Source: Micromonospora halotolerans (lineage in GTDB: Bacteria; Actinomycetota; Actinomycetes; Mycobacteriales; Micromonosporaceae). From it: a DNA stretch of 64,000 bases. Below, in pieces: positions 51,578-62,700 of the stretch. Position 1 is the stretch's first letter. Each line of letters starts with the position of its first letter. The stretch spans positions 6,262,001 to 6,326,000 of the forward strand of contig NZ_CP134876.1 in the NCBI RefSeq assembly GCF_032108445.1. Reading direction: 5' to 3'. Under the pieces are notes generated by a model that saw nothing but the letters and a program-made list of their open reading frames with translations, made no database searches and was not told the DNA's origin. Made by a program: the position numbers and the translations under genes.

Positions 51578-53986
51578 ATGTCGAGCGTTCTTCTCCACGA
51601 CCGCAGGATCGTCATCGACGGTCGTCCCCGGCTGCTGCTCGCCGGGGAGGTGCACTACTTCCGGCTGCCCCGCACGGAGTGGGCAGACCGCCTCGACCGG
51701 TTGCGGGAGTGCGGCGGCGACACCGTGGCGACCTACGTGCCCTGGCTGTGGCATGAGTTGCCCGACGGCAGCGTGGACCTGACCGGTCGTACCCACGAGC
51801 AGCGCGACCTCGCCGGCTTCCTGGACCTTGCCCACGAGCGCGGCCTGTACGCGCTGGTCCGGCCCGGCCCGTTCATCATGGCCGAGATCAAGAACGAAGG
51901 CATCCCCTACCGGTTGTACGACGAGCACCCGCACCTGCTGCCGACCACCTGGGACGGCCGAACCGTCGAAACCCGGACCATCGACTACCTGGCCCCGGAG
52001 TTCCTGGCCGCGGCCGACGGCTGGTACGCCCAGGTGATGCCGGTGATCGCCGAGCGCCTCGCCGACCGCGGCGGGCCGGTGATCGGCGTCCAGCTGGACA
52101 ACGAGATCGGGATGCTGTCCTGGGTGACCAACTCCCCCGACCTCACCGACGTCGTCTGCGAGGACCTGCGGCGCTGGGCCGTCGACCGGTACGGCAAGGA
52201 CGTCGCGGCCGAGCGCATCGGCGCCGACCCGGGTGACCCCGACGCCTGGGCGGCGGCGCTGCGCACCCCGGCCGAGGCGCGGTCGCTGACGGTCCACGAC
52301 GATCTGGGCCGCTACATGCGCGACCGGTACCGGCGGTACGTGGTCGCGCTGCGCGAATCCGCCGAACGGCACGGGGTGACCGGCGTGCCGTTCCTGATCA
52401 ACGTGCACGGCACCGGAGGCGGGCGGGGCCGGACCTTCCCGATCGGCATCAGCCAGCTCTTCGAGGCCTACCGAGGTCAGCCGCAGCTCACCTCCGGCTC
52501 GGACTACTACCTCGGCGACCTCACCGTCACGAACGTCGCCGACCTGTACGTCAGCAACGCCTTCCTGGCCGCCGTGCACGACGCCCACCAGCCGCCGATG
52601 TCGCTGGAGTTCGAGGCCGGCAACGGCGACTACGGCCAGGACCTGTCCACGCTCTACCCGCCGGAGGCGATCGAGCTGAAGACCCGGCTCTGCGTGGCGC
52701 AGGGCAACCGGCTGCTCAACCTCTACCTGTTCGCCGGCGGATACAACCCGCCGCTGGCCGAGCCGGTGGGCGACGGCAACGACCGGATCGCGTTCACCGG
52801 CGAGCGGCACGGATTCGCCGCGCCCGTCGACCCGGAGGGGCGGCTCAACCCGACCTACGCCGCGGCCCGACGCGCCCTGCACGCCGTACGTGGGGTCGCC
52901 GACCTGCTCGCCGACTCCGACGAGGAGAACGACGGCCTGGCGCTCGGCTTCGTGCCCGACCACTACCTGACCGAATACCACCACCCGACCTCGGCGTCGC
53001 GGGCCGCGCAGGTCGCCGACCTGGAACGGTTCCGCGGCATGGGTCCGCGCGACGTGCTCGCCCGGGCGCTGCTGCTCGCCGGCTACTCGTTCCCGGCCGT
53101 CGACCTCCAGTCGCCGCTGCCCGCGGACACGCCGCCGGTGATCGCGCTGGCCAGCGCCGCCACGCTCGGGCGGGAGGTGCAGCAGCGGCTGGTCGAGCAC
53201 CTGCGCGGCGGCGGACGGCTGCTGCTGCACGGCGTGCTGCCGGAGCGGGACCACGACGGCAGCCGGTGCACGCTGCTCGCCGACGCGCTCGGGCTGAGCT
53301 TCACCGGCCGCGTCGACGACGGGCCGCAGTCCTTCCCGTCAGTGGTCGGGCAGGGCTGGGCGGCGGGCCCGGCCGAGGCCCGGGTCGGCTACGCACAGCG
53401 GTTGGCCGGCCCCGCCGCCGAGCCCGTGCTCGTCGAGATCGGCTCCGGCGAGCCGTGCGCGGTGGAGGTCGCCGTGGGCGCCGGGCGAGCTCTCGTGATC
53501 GCTGCCGACGTGCCCTGCGACCTGGACTTCTGGCGCGCTGCGGTAGCGCGGTTCGGGGTGGGCCAACGGCTCGCCGCCAACGCCGACGGGCCCGGTCTCG
53601 TCCTCACCTCCACCGTGGACCCGGCTGGGCAGCGGCTGCTGCACCTGGTCAACGTGGCACCGTCCGCGGTGACCCTCACGCTCAGCTGGCAGGGCGTCCC
53701 GGTGCTGGCCGGCCGGCCGCTGCGGGTGCCCGCCCGCACCGGGCTGATCCTGCCCTACGGAATCCGGGTCGGCGCCGCCACGCTGGTGGAGACGACCTGC
53801 GAACTGGTCTCCCGCGACGGGAACACGGTGCTGCTGCGCCCGACCCAGGGCGACGACGAGGTGGTGCTGGCCACCGACCGGCCGATCACCGCGAGCCGCG
53901 GCAGCGTGCACGGCGCGCAGGGGCGGGTGACCGTGCGGATTTCCGGCGGACCCGACGGCGACCCGGTGCGGATCACCGTGGCCTGA
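51578..53986 (+). CDS. GH35-type beta-galactosidase
   Basis: Glycosidase of 802 aa with the GH35 catalytic barrel. VHYFRLPRTEWADRLDRLRE at the N-terminus and RPGPFIMAEIKNEG are typical. The acid/base Glu lies in LDNEIG (E176) and the likely nucleophile in SLEFEAG (E344). C-terminal beta domains follow. It has no signal peptide, so it acts on imported substrate. The ATG at 51578 has GAGAGGAAGAG upstream. It is divergent from lacI and the ABC operon and probably co-regulated by LacI. Confidence 0.87.
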   Translation: MSSVLLHDRRIVIDGRPRLLLAGEVHYFRLPRTEWADRLDRLRECGGDTVATYVPWLWHELPDGSVDLTGRTHEQRDLAGFLDLAHERGLYALVRPGPFIMAEIKNEGIPYRLYDEHPHLLPTTWDGRTVETRTIDYLAPEFLAAADGWYAQVMPVIAERLADRGGPVIGVQLDNEIGMLSWVTNSPDLTDVVCEDLRRWAVDRYGKDVAAERIGADPGDPDAWAAALRTPAEARSLTVHDDLGRYMRDRYRRYVVALRESAERHGVTGVPFLINVHGTGGGRGRTFPIGISQLFEAYRGQPQLTSGSDYYLGDLTVTNVADLYVSNAFLAAVHDAHQPPMSLEFEAGNGDYGQDLSTLYPPEAIELKTRLCVAQGNRLLNLYLFAGGYNPPLAEPVGDGNDRIAFTGERHGFAAPVDPEGRLNPTYAAARRALHAVRGVADLLADSDEENDGLALGFVPDHYLTEYHHPTSASRAAQVADLERFRGMGPRDVLARALLLAGYSFPAVDLQSPLPADTPPVIALASAATLGREVQQRLVEHLRGGGRLLLHGVLPERDHDGSRCTLLADALGLSFTGRVDDGPQSFPSVVGQGWAAGPAEARVGYAQRLAGPAAEPVLVEIGSGEPCAVEVAVGAGRALVIAADVPCDLDFWRAAVARFGVGQRLAANADGPGLVLTSTVDPAGQRLLHLVNVAPSAVTLTLSWQGVPVLAGRPLRVPARTGLILPYGIRVGAATLVETTCELVSRDGNTVLLRPTQGDDEVVLATDRPITASRGSVHGAQGRVTVRISGGPDGDPVRITVA

Positions 53987-54131
53987 GGGCGGGTCCCGGA
54001 ATGCGGTCGAACGATCGGTCTAACCACTTCGCCGGGGAAGCATGCCGGCTGGTCGGCAGCGAGAAAGTCACCATCGCCGCCGGTTGATCTCACGGACCGC
54101 CCGCCCTCGGTCACGGGTCTAGCATGGTGAC
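53987..54131. promoter_or_regulatory. Promoter region of the XRE-NB-ARC-TPR gene, leaderless start
   Basis: TAGCAT at 54120-54125 is a -10-like element. The GTG start at 54132 is 6 nt downstream without a ribosome-binding site, which suggests a leaderless mRNA. Confidence 0.4.
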
Positions 54132-56615
54132 GTGACCGGTCAGCAAGACAAGTCGTTGCTGGGCGAGTTGCGCCGAGTCGCTGGCCTGACCCAGGAGGAG
54201 TTGGCCGAACGCACTGGGCTGACCGTGCGGGGGATCAGCAACATCGAGCGAGGTCGGGTACCCCGACCCCGCCGGCGTTCGGTCGAGGCGCTCGCCGTCG
54301 GTCTCGGCCTTCGGGGCGACCAGGTGCACCAGTTCGTCCGGCACTACTGTCCGGAAGCGACCCGGCTGCCGGCCCCCGGCGCCGCGGTGGTACCCGCGCC
54401 GGCCCAGCTGCCAGCCGCCAGCAGTTCGTTCACCGGACGAGAGCCGGAACTGGACCGGCTCGACGCGCTGTGCGCACAACGCGGGCAGGGGGTCGTGGTC
54501 GCGGTCCTGGAGGGCATGGCCGGGGTGGGCAAGACCTCGTTGGCGCTGCACTGGGCACAGCTGCGCAGAGCCGACTTTCCTGACGGTCAGCTGTTCGCGA
54601 ACCTGCGGGGATACGGTCCCGGCACAGCGGCCGAGCCGAGTGAGGTGCTGCGGTCCTTCCTGCGGGCGTTCGACGTACCGGCGGCGGAGGTGCCGGCGGA
54701 CCTCGACGAGCGGTCCGCCCTGCTGCGCAGCGTGCTGGCCACCCGTTCAGTGCTCCTCGTGCTGGACAACGCGCGCTCCGCCGAGCAGGTACGGCCGCTG
54801 CTACCCGGGCACCCCGGCTGCGTGGTGGTGGTGACCAGCCGCACGATGCTGCACGGCCTGACCATCAGCAACGACGCGCACCGGGTGACGGTGCCGCTGT
54901 TCACCGACGTCGAGTCGCGGTCGCTGTTCGGCCGGCTGGCGGGTGCCGCCCGGCTGGGCACCGACCAGGCCGACGTCGCCGATGTCGTGTCGGGCTGCGG
55001 CGGGCTCCCGCTGGCCCTGCGGATCGTGGCCGAGCGGCTCGGCCACGAACGGGAACTGTCGGAACTGGCGGCGGCGATGCGCTCGGCCGGCGACCGCCTC
55101 GACGCGCTGACGACGGAGGAGGAGAGAACCTCCCTACCCGCCGTGCTCTCGTGGTCCTACCGCACCCTGCCCAGGGACGTCGCCGACGCGTTCCGGCTGC
55201 TCGGCCTCCATCCCGGCCCGCACTGGGAGCCGGCTGCGGCGGCGGCCCTGCTGGGTGTCCGGGTCCCCGAGGCCCGCCGGTTGCTTCACCTGCTGGTGGA
55301 GGGTCACCTGCTCGAGCGCCGGGCAGACGGCCGGTACGAATTCCACGACCTGGTGCGCGACTACGCCCGGGGCCTGGCGGGCGCCGCGCCGCGGAATCGT
55401 TGGTGCGAGCCGGTCCGCCGGCTGGCCGAGCATTGCCTGACGCGGGCGGTCGCCGCGGCGGAGCTGATCGCGCCGCCCGATCCCAACCGCCGGCCCCTGC
55501 TCACACCGGTCACCGCGGTCGACCGCTCGTTCGCCGGGCCCGAGGATGCCGCCGCCTGGCTAGCCACGGAACTGCCCACGCTGCTGGCGGTCGCGGAGCA
55601 GTCGGCGGGCATGCGCCAGGCCGAGGGCACCAGCTACGCGCGGGACCTGTCCACCGTGCTGTGGCAGGCGTTGCGGGTGCACGGCCACTACAGCGTCCTG
55701 CGCACTCTCCACGGTCTCGCGCTCGCCGAGGCGCGGGCCGCCGCGGACGCGGTCGGGGTGCAGCAGGCGCTGGTCGACCTGGCGACGGTATGCGCCCGGC
55801 TCGGCCACTACGACGAGGCGGTGGAACACCTCACCGAGTGCCTGGCGGTCGACGGGAGTCCGGCCGTCGCCGGGCGCGCGTACAACATCCTGGGGGTCGT
55901 GCAGGCTCAGCTGGGCCGGTACGAGCCCGCGGCACGCCACCTCCGGCAGGCGGTCGCCCTGGCCAGGGAGACGGCCGACAGCTTGAACGAGGGGCGGTCG
56001 CTGAGCAACCTGGGTTTCCTCCACGAGCGCCAGGGCGAGCTGGACGCCGCGCTCCGGTGCTACGCCGACTGCCTGACCATCGCGCAGGCCCACGGCGACC
56101 GGCCCAGCGAGGCGATCGCGCTGCACAACCTCGGCGACGTCTACCGCGCCCTCGGCCACTACCAGGCCGCCCGCAAGCACCTGGACCGGTCCCTGGCGGT
56201 CAGCAGGGCCGTCGGGCACCGGGAGGCGGAAGGATACGCGCTGGCCTACCTCGGGCTGGTGCACCTGCACCTCGGTGACCCGGGGACCGCGCGCCGGTAC
56301 CAGGAGGCCGCGCTGGCCATCGCCGTCGAGACCGGCATCCGTCCGCTGGAGACGCTGGCGAACAACGGTCTCGGCGACATCGCCCGGGCCAGCGGCAACC
56401 GCCCCGCGGCTCTGGCGCACTACCTGCGCGCCTGCGACCTCGCCCGGCTCACCCAGGAGCCGCACGAGGAGGCCCGGGCGCTGGACGGGATCGCCGCGAC
56501 CTACGACGACGCCGGCGACCAGGCCAAGGGTGCGCCGTACCGCCGGCACGCGCGGTCGCTCTACGAGGCGATGGGGGTCACGGCGGGCCAGGCCGGCTCG
56601 GGCGTCCGCCGCTGA
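54132..56615 (+). CDS. XRE-NB-ARC-TPR regulatory ATPase
   Basis: Regulator of 827 aa. An XRE-type HTH is at about residues 8-60 (LLGELRRVAGLTQEELAERT, RGISNIERGRVPRPRRR). An NB-ARC ATPase follows with Walker A GMAGVGKTSLA near residue 128 and Walker B VLLVLDNA near residue 207. The TPR array covers roughly residues 520-800 (LAYLGLVHLHLGDPGTARRY, NLGDVYRALGHYQAARKHLD). This STAND-type layout is common in actinomycetes as pathway regulators and in some defence or signalling proteins. It sits directly before the NRPS gene, so it is a candidate pathway-specific regulator. Confidence 0.88.
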   Translation: MTGQQDKSLLGELRRVAGLTQEELAERTGLTVRGISNIERGRVPRPRRRSVEALAVGLGLRGDQVHQFVRHYCPEATRLPAPGAAVVPAPAQLPAASSSFTGREPELDRLDALCAQRGQGVVVAVLEGMAGVGKTSLALHWAQLRRADFPDGQLFANLRGYGPGTAAEPSEVLRSFLRAFDVPAAEVPADLDERSALLRSVLATRSVLLVLDNARSAEQVRPLLPGHPGCVVVVTSRTMLHGLTISNDAHRVTVPLFTDVESRSLFGRLAGAARLGTDQADVADVVSGCGGLPLALRIVAERLGHERELSELAAAMRSAGDRLDALTTEEERTSLPAVLSWSYRTLPRDVADAFRLLGLHPGPHWEPAAAAALLGVRVPEARRLLHLLVEGHLLERRADGRYEFHDLVRDYARGLAGAAPRNRWCEPVRRLAEHCLTRAVAAAELIAPPDPNRRPLLTPVTAVDRSFAGPEDAAAWLATELPTLLAVAEQSAGMRQAEGTSYARDLSTVLWQALRVHGHYSVLRTLHGLALAEARAAADAVGVQQALVDLATVCARLGHYDEAVEHLTECLAVDGSPAVAGRAYNILGVVQAQLGRYEPAARHLRQAVALARETADSLNEGRSLSNLGFLHERQGELDAALRCYADCLTIAQAHGDRPSEAIALHNLGDVYRALGHYQAARKHLDRSLAVSRAVGHREAEGYALAYLGLVHLHLGDPGTARRYQEAALAIAVETGIRPLETLANNGLGDIARASGNRPAALAHYLRACDLARLTQEPHEEARALDGIAATYDDAGDQAKGAPYRRHARSLYEAMGVTAGQAGSGVRR

Positions 56616-56644
56616 CCGGAACTTCCGGACCGAAAGTTCCGGTC
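56614..56644. promoter_or_regulatory. 11-bp perfect inverted repeat between regulator and NRPS
   Basis: Arms GACCGGAACTT (56614-56624) and AAGTTCCGGTC (56634-56644) surround a 9-nt centre. It starts within the regulator stop codon and lies about 80 bp before the NRPS start. It could be a terminator or an operator for the NRPS promoter. The GGAACTTCC core inside it is itself palindromic. Confidence 0.55.
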
Positions 56645-56725
56645 CGTTGTTCATGGACCGGGCCGGGTCCAGGCCAGTTCAATCTGCCCGCGGGGCGATC
56701 CGAGAACGGGCTGGGGGGCGGCGGA

Positions 56726-59700
56726 TTGCGGGCAGATCTTGACGCGGTCGACCGGGTACATCGGGCATTCGAGGAGCAGGCGGGCAGGACACCGCAGCGC
56801 TGCGCGCTGGTCGTCGGCGACCGGCGGATGAGCTACGCCGAACTCGACCGGGCCGCCAACGCGGTGGCGCACGCGATCCTCGACCGGGGGCTCACCCCCG
56901 GTGAGCTGGTGGGCGTGTGCCTGCGCCGCGGACCATGGCTCGTACCGGCGCTGCTCGGCGTGCTGAAGTCGGGCTGCGCGTACGTGCCGCTCGACCCGGC
57001 GTCTCCCCCGGCGCCGATCGCCTCGATCGCCGAGGACGCGCGCCTGTCCCTGGTGGTGACGGACGAGCCACGGCCACCCGCGCTCGCCGACACGACGGTC
57101 CCGGTGCTGACCACCACGGGCGTCGACCCGGCGCGGAGCGCGCCCACCGGCGTCCCGGGCGGCAGCGCCGACCTCGCCTACGTGATCTACACGTCCGGGT
57201 CCACCGGCCGCCCCAAGGGGGTCCAGGTCGAACACGGCAACGTGCTCGCGTTGCTGCGCTGGGCCGGCGGGACCTACTCGGACGAAGAATTGCGCGGAGT
57301 GCTCGGCGCGGCCTCCGTCTGCTTCGACGCCTCGGTGGCCGAGCTGTTCCCCCCGCTGGTGACCGGCGGAAGCCTCATCCTCGCCGGCAACCTGCTGGCC
57401 CTGCCGGCGCTGGACGCCCGCGACGAGGTCACCTTCGTGCAGGGCGTCCCCTCCGTGCTCTCGGTGCTCGCCAGAACGCCGCTGCCGGGCTCGGTGCGGA
57501 CCGTCGCCATCGCGGGCGAGGCACTGCCGCGCGCATTGGTCGACCGCCTCTACCGCAACGAGGGCGTGCGCCGCGTGGTCAACTGCTACGGGCCGACAGA
57601 GGCGACGGTGAACTGCTCGTGCCACGAGGTCGGCCGCGACGAGCGCGGGGACCCGCCCATCGGCTCCCCGCTACCCGGCGCCTCCTTCTCCGTGCGCGAC
57701 GAGCAGGGCCGGCCCCTCGCCGACGGCGAGACCGGCGAGCTGTGGGTCAGCGGCGCGCTGGTGACCCGGGGTTACCTCGGGCAGGCCGAGCTGACCGAAC
57801 GCCGGTACGTGCGGGACGAGCACGGCGTGCGGCACTACCGCACCGGTGACCTGGTCCGCCGCCTCGACGGGGTGTACCACTTCGTCGGCCGCGCCGACGA
57901 TCAGGTCAAGGTGCGCGGCTTCCGCGTCGAGCCCGGGCAGGTGCAGGCGGCGCTGCTCGCCCACCCGGGGGTCAGCAACGCGGTGGTCCTCGCGCCGACC
58001 GACGAGTCCGGCGAGCGCCGGCTCGTCGGCTTCGTCGAGCCGGCCGGCGACCGCGTACCCGAATCGGCGCTGCGCGAATGGCTGCGGGGACGGCTGCCCG
58101 GGCACCTGGTCCCGTCCCGGATCGCGGTGCTCGACGCGATCCCGCTGGGAACGACCGGCAAGGCCGACCGGGCGGCGCTGTCGGCCTGGGCGTTCGACCG
58201 GGACGAATCCGTCGGGTACGTCGACCCGTCCACCGAGACGGAACGCCTGGTGGCCGAGGTTATCGCGGAATCGCTCGGTCTGCCCCGGATCGGCGTGCAC
58301 GACAGCTTCATCGACTCCGGCGGGCACTCGCTCGCCGCCGCGCGGGCGGTGGCCCGGCTGCGGGAGATCACGCAGCGGGCGGTGAGGCTGGAGGAGTTCC
58401 TGGCCGACGGCACGGTGGCGGCCGTCGCGCGACGGCTGGACGGGGCCGCCGCGACCCGGCCGACGGCGAAACTGGCACACCGGCCGGAGCGCACCCGCTA
58501 TCCGCTGACCAACACCCAACGAGACCTGTGGACGCTCGCCCAGCTCGGCTCGACCGGCACCGCCACGACCGTCGCCTGGCGGTTGCGTTGCCACGGCGCG
58601 CTCTCCCGGGCGGCCCTGCAGGCGGCGGCGGACGCGCTGGTGGTCCGGCACCAGGCGTTGCGCAGCACGATCCGCGAGCACGACGGTGAGCCGGTGCTGC
58701 TCGTGGGGCCGGCGGCCGCGGTGCCGCTGGAGGTGCACGATCTGCGGGGGCTCGGCGAGACGGCCCGCCGCGAGCGGGCCGCCCAACTGGTGACCGCGGC
58801 GGCACGGCACGCGTTCGACCTGCGCGCCGACAGGCCGCTCCTGCGGATCACCGTGCTCCGGTGGTCCGACGACCTCGCCGATCTGGTGGTGGTCTCCGAC
58901 CACATCGCGGCCGACGGCGCGTCCATCGGCGTGATCATGAAAGAACTCGCCGCGGCCGTCGGCGCGGCGCAGCACGGCGACCCGCTCCCGGAGGCGGCCG
59001 CGGCGGCGCAGATCGGTGACGTCGCACTGCGCGAACGCGCGCTCGCCGAGGTTGACGGCGAGCGGGACCGGTGGGTCCGGTACTGGACCGCGGAGCTGGC
59101 CGGGGCCGCGCCGCCGGACGCACTGTTCGATCGGGTCGCGCACGGCGCCCAGCGGTTCCTCGGCGACCGGATCACCGTTGCGCTTCCCGAGTCGCTGCGG
59201 TCGTCGGTGCGTACGCTCGCCGGGACCGCCGGGGTCACCCCGTTCGCGGTGTACCTGTCGGCCCTCGGTGTGCTGGTCGGTGAGCTGGTCGACGGGTCGG
59301 ACGTGCTGCTGGGGATGGCCGCCGCGCAGCGTGACCTGGCGGAGCTCGAGCACACGGTCGGCCCCCTGGTCGACGTGCTCCCGGTCCGGCTGCGGCCGGC
59401 GGCGGACCGGTCGTTCCAGGAGTTCCTGCGCGAGGCCATGCACACCTCGGTCCGGGCCATCGACCACCGCGGACTGCCCGTCGGCGAGTTGACCGCCCTG
59501 TGGTCCGGTGAGCGCGCGGCCGGCGTACCGCTGACGCCGGTGTCGATCGCGGTGCAGCCCGCCGACCTGCCGGTGTCGGCCCACGGGCCGGGGGTACGCC
59601 TCGACCTGCTCGGCGAGTTGCCCACCGGCGGCAGCCACAACCCGCTGACCGTCTTCATCAACGAGCACGTCGACGGCGGTGAGCTGATCATCGAGCACGA

Positions 59701-62700
59701 CCCGTCCTGGCTCTCCGCCGACCGGGCCCGGTGTTTCACCCGCTCGCTGCTGCACCTGCTGCACACGGTGGTCGCCGCGCCCGACGTGCCGCTCTCCGCA
59801 CTCGAGCTGGTGTCACCGGAGGAGCGGGCGGAACTGCTCGCCTGGGGCACCGGCGCAGACCTGCCCGGGGCGGACGCGGCCGGTGTGCCCGAGGCGGTGC
59901 TCGGGCACGCGCAGCGGACCCCCGACGCGGTCGCGGTGTGCGCCACGGGCGGGACGCTGACGTACGCGGAGCTCGTCGGCCGGGCCGACCAGGTCGGCCG
60001 CGCGCTGGTCACGGCGGGAGTCCGGCCCGGTGACGCGGTCGGCGTGTGCCTGCCCCGCGACGAGCTGTTACCGGCCCTGCTGCTGGCTGTGTGGCGCGCC
60101 GGAGCCGGCTACCTGCCATTGGACCCGGACCAGCCGGTGGGCCGGCTGGCCCGAATCGGCGCCGAGGCGGGCGTCCGGGTCGTGCTCGCCCGGGGTGCGG
60201 CCCGGGAGGTCGGCGCGGCGGTCGTCGCCGCAGTGCCGGCGGCGGTCCTGGTCGACGCCGACGACCTGGGCGGCGCCGGCCCAGCCGTCGACCTGGTGCT
60301 GCCGGGCGGCGATGCGCTCGCCTACGTGCTGTACACGTCCGGTTCGACCGGGCAGCCGAAGGGCGTCGAGATAACCCACGCGAACCTGGCTGCCTTCGTC
60401 CGGTCCCGGGGACGATCTCCCGGGCTGACGCGGGACGACGCGATGCTGGCGATCGCACCGCTCGCCTTCGACGTGTCCGCCGAGGAGCTGTGGTGGCCGC
60501 TCGCCACCGGCGCCCGCTGCGTGGTCGCCGACCGCGACTGCGCGGTCGACGGTCACCAGCTCGCGCGGCAGATCGCCGACACCGGGGTCACCCTCGTCGA
60601 CCTGACGCCGACGAGCCTGCGGATGCTCCTCGCGGCCGGCTGGAGCGGCGATCCCGGGCTGCGGCTGCTGCTCGGCGGCGAGGTGCTCGAACCGGTGCTC
60701 GCCCGCCGGGTGCTGCCGTTGGTCGGCGAGCTGTGGAACGGCTACGGGCCGACGGAGACCACGGTCGCGGCGACCGCGCACCGGGTGACCCGGTACGACA
60801 CCACCGCGACCCGGGTGCCGATCGGCACTCCCACGCCCGGCGCGCGGCTCTACGTGATGGACGCCGCCGGCCGGCTCGCCCCTCCGGGCGCGGTCGGTGA
60901 GCTGTGGATCGGCGGCACCGGGGTCGCCCGCGGCTACCGTGGGCGACCCGAGTTGACCCATACGGCGTTCGTCGCCGACCCGGTCCGTCCCGACCGGCGC
61001 TGTTACCGCACCGGGGATCTCGTCCGGTGGCGTCCGGACGGGACCCTCGACTTCCTCGGCCGCACGGACGACCAGGTGAAGGTGCGGGGCAACCGGTTCG
61101 AGCTCGGCGAGATCGAATCCGTGCTGCGCGGCCTGCCCGAGGTGACCGGTGCCGCCGTCGCGGTCGTCACCGACGGGGTGGACGCCCACGTGGTCGGCTA
61201 CCTCACTCCGGCGACGGTCGACCCGGCGGCGGTGGACCGACGCGCGCGGCAGCTGCTGCCCGGCTACATGGTGCCCAGCCGGTGGCACCCGCTGGACTCG
61301 CTCCCCAGGCTGCCCAACGGCAAGCTCGACCGGCGTGCGCTCGGGGCGGTCCCGGCGCCTGCCGCCGCCCCGGCCGCACCGCTGTCATCGGCCCAGACGG
61401 TCGTCGCCGAGGTGTGGCGCGCCTGCCTGGAGGTCGACGAGATCGGCCCGGACAGCGACTTCTTCGCGCTCGGTGGCCGGTCGCTGGCGGCCACCCGGGT
61501 GGTCGGCCTGCTGCACGCCGCACTGGGCCGCCGGATCACCGTGCGCACCCTGTTCGACCACCCGGTGCTCGCCGACTTCACCGCCCGGCTGGCCGTCGAG
61601 GCGGCAGCCGAGGAACCGCCACTGGTCCCCCGCACGGACCCCTCGGCGCCGGCCCCGCTCTCGTCGGCGCAACGGCGGCTCTGGTTCGCCGCCCGGCTGG
61701 ACCCGGACAGCACCGCCTACCACGCACCGACGGTGCTGCGGATCCGCGGCGCCCTGGACGAGTCGCGGCTGCACCGGGCCGTACGAGGGCTCGCCGTGCG
61801 CCACCATGTGCTGCGGAGCCGGTTCACCGAACTCGACGGCGAACCGGTCGCCGTCGTTGGGCCGGCCGAACAGGTGGCCGTGTCCACCGTCGACGTGGCC
61901 GAGCACGCCCTGGACAGCGCCGTCGCGGCCGAGGTGCGGCGGCCCTTCGAGCTGCACACCGGGCCGCCCATGCGGGCGGTGCTGCTGCGGGTCACGCCGG
62001 CCGACCACGTGCTGGTGCTGACCTACCACCACATCGTCACCGACGCGGTGTCCCAGCAGCTGCTGCTGAGCGAACTCGACCTGCTCTACCGCACCGGGCC
62101 CGAGGACTGGCCGCCGCCACCCGCCCTCCAGTACGCCGACCACGCCGCCTGGGAGCACGGGCTCGATCCGGCGGACCGCGCGCGGCACCTGGACTGGTGG
62201 CAGCAGCAGCTCGCCGACCTACCCGCGGCGCTGCGGCTGCCGGCCGACCGGCCCGCCAGCACCGACTGGCCGGCCGACGAGGTCGACGTACGGCTGCCGG
62301 CGGAGCTGACCAGCCGGATCAGGGCACTGGCGGCCACCAGCGGCAGCACTCCGTTCACGGTGCTGCTCGCCGGCTGGCAGCTGCTGCTGGCCCGGCTGGC
62401 CGGCGTACGGGACCTGGCGGTGGCGGTGCCGCACAACGGCCGCCGCGGCGCCGAACTGGCCGAGATGATCGGCTTCTTCGTCAACACCGTGGCGATCCGG
62501 GCGGACCTGCGCGACGACGTCCGGTCCGGACACGAGTTGCTGTCCCGGACCCGGCGCACGTTGCTCGACGCGCTCGCCCACGCGGACACGCCGTTCGACG
62601 AGGTCGTGCAGCGGCTGGCACCGGACCGGGACCCGGCGAGCACCCCGGTGTGCCAGGTCATGGTGAACCTGCTGGAGCGGCCGGCAGAGGTGATGCTCGG

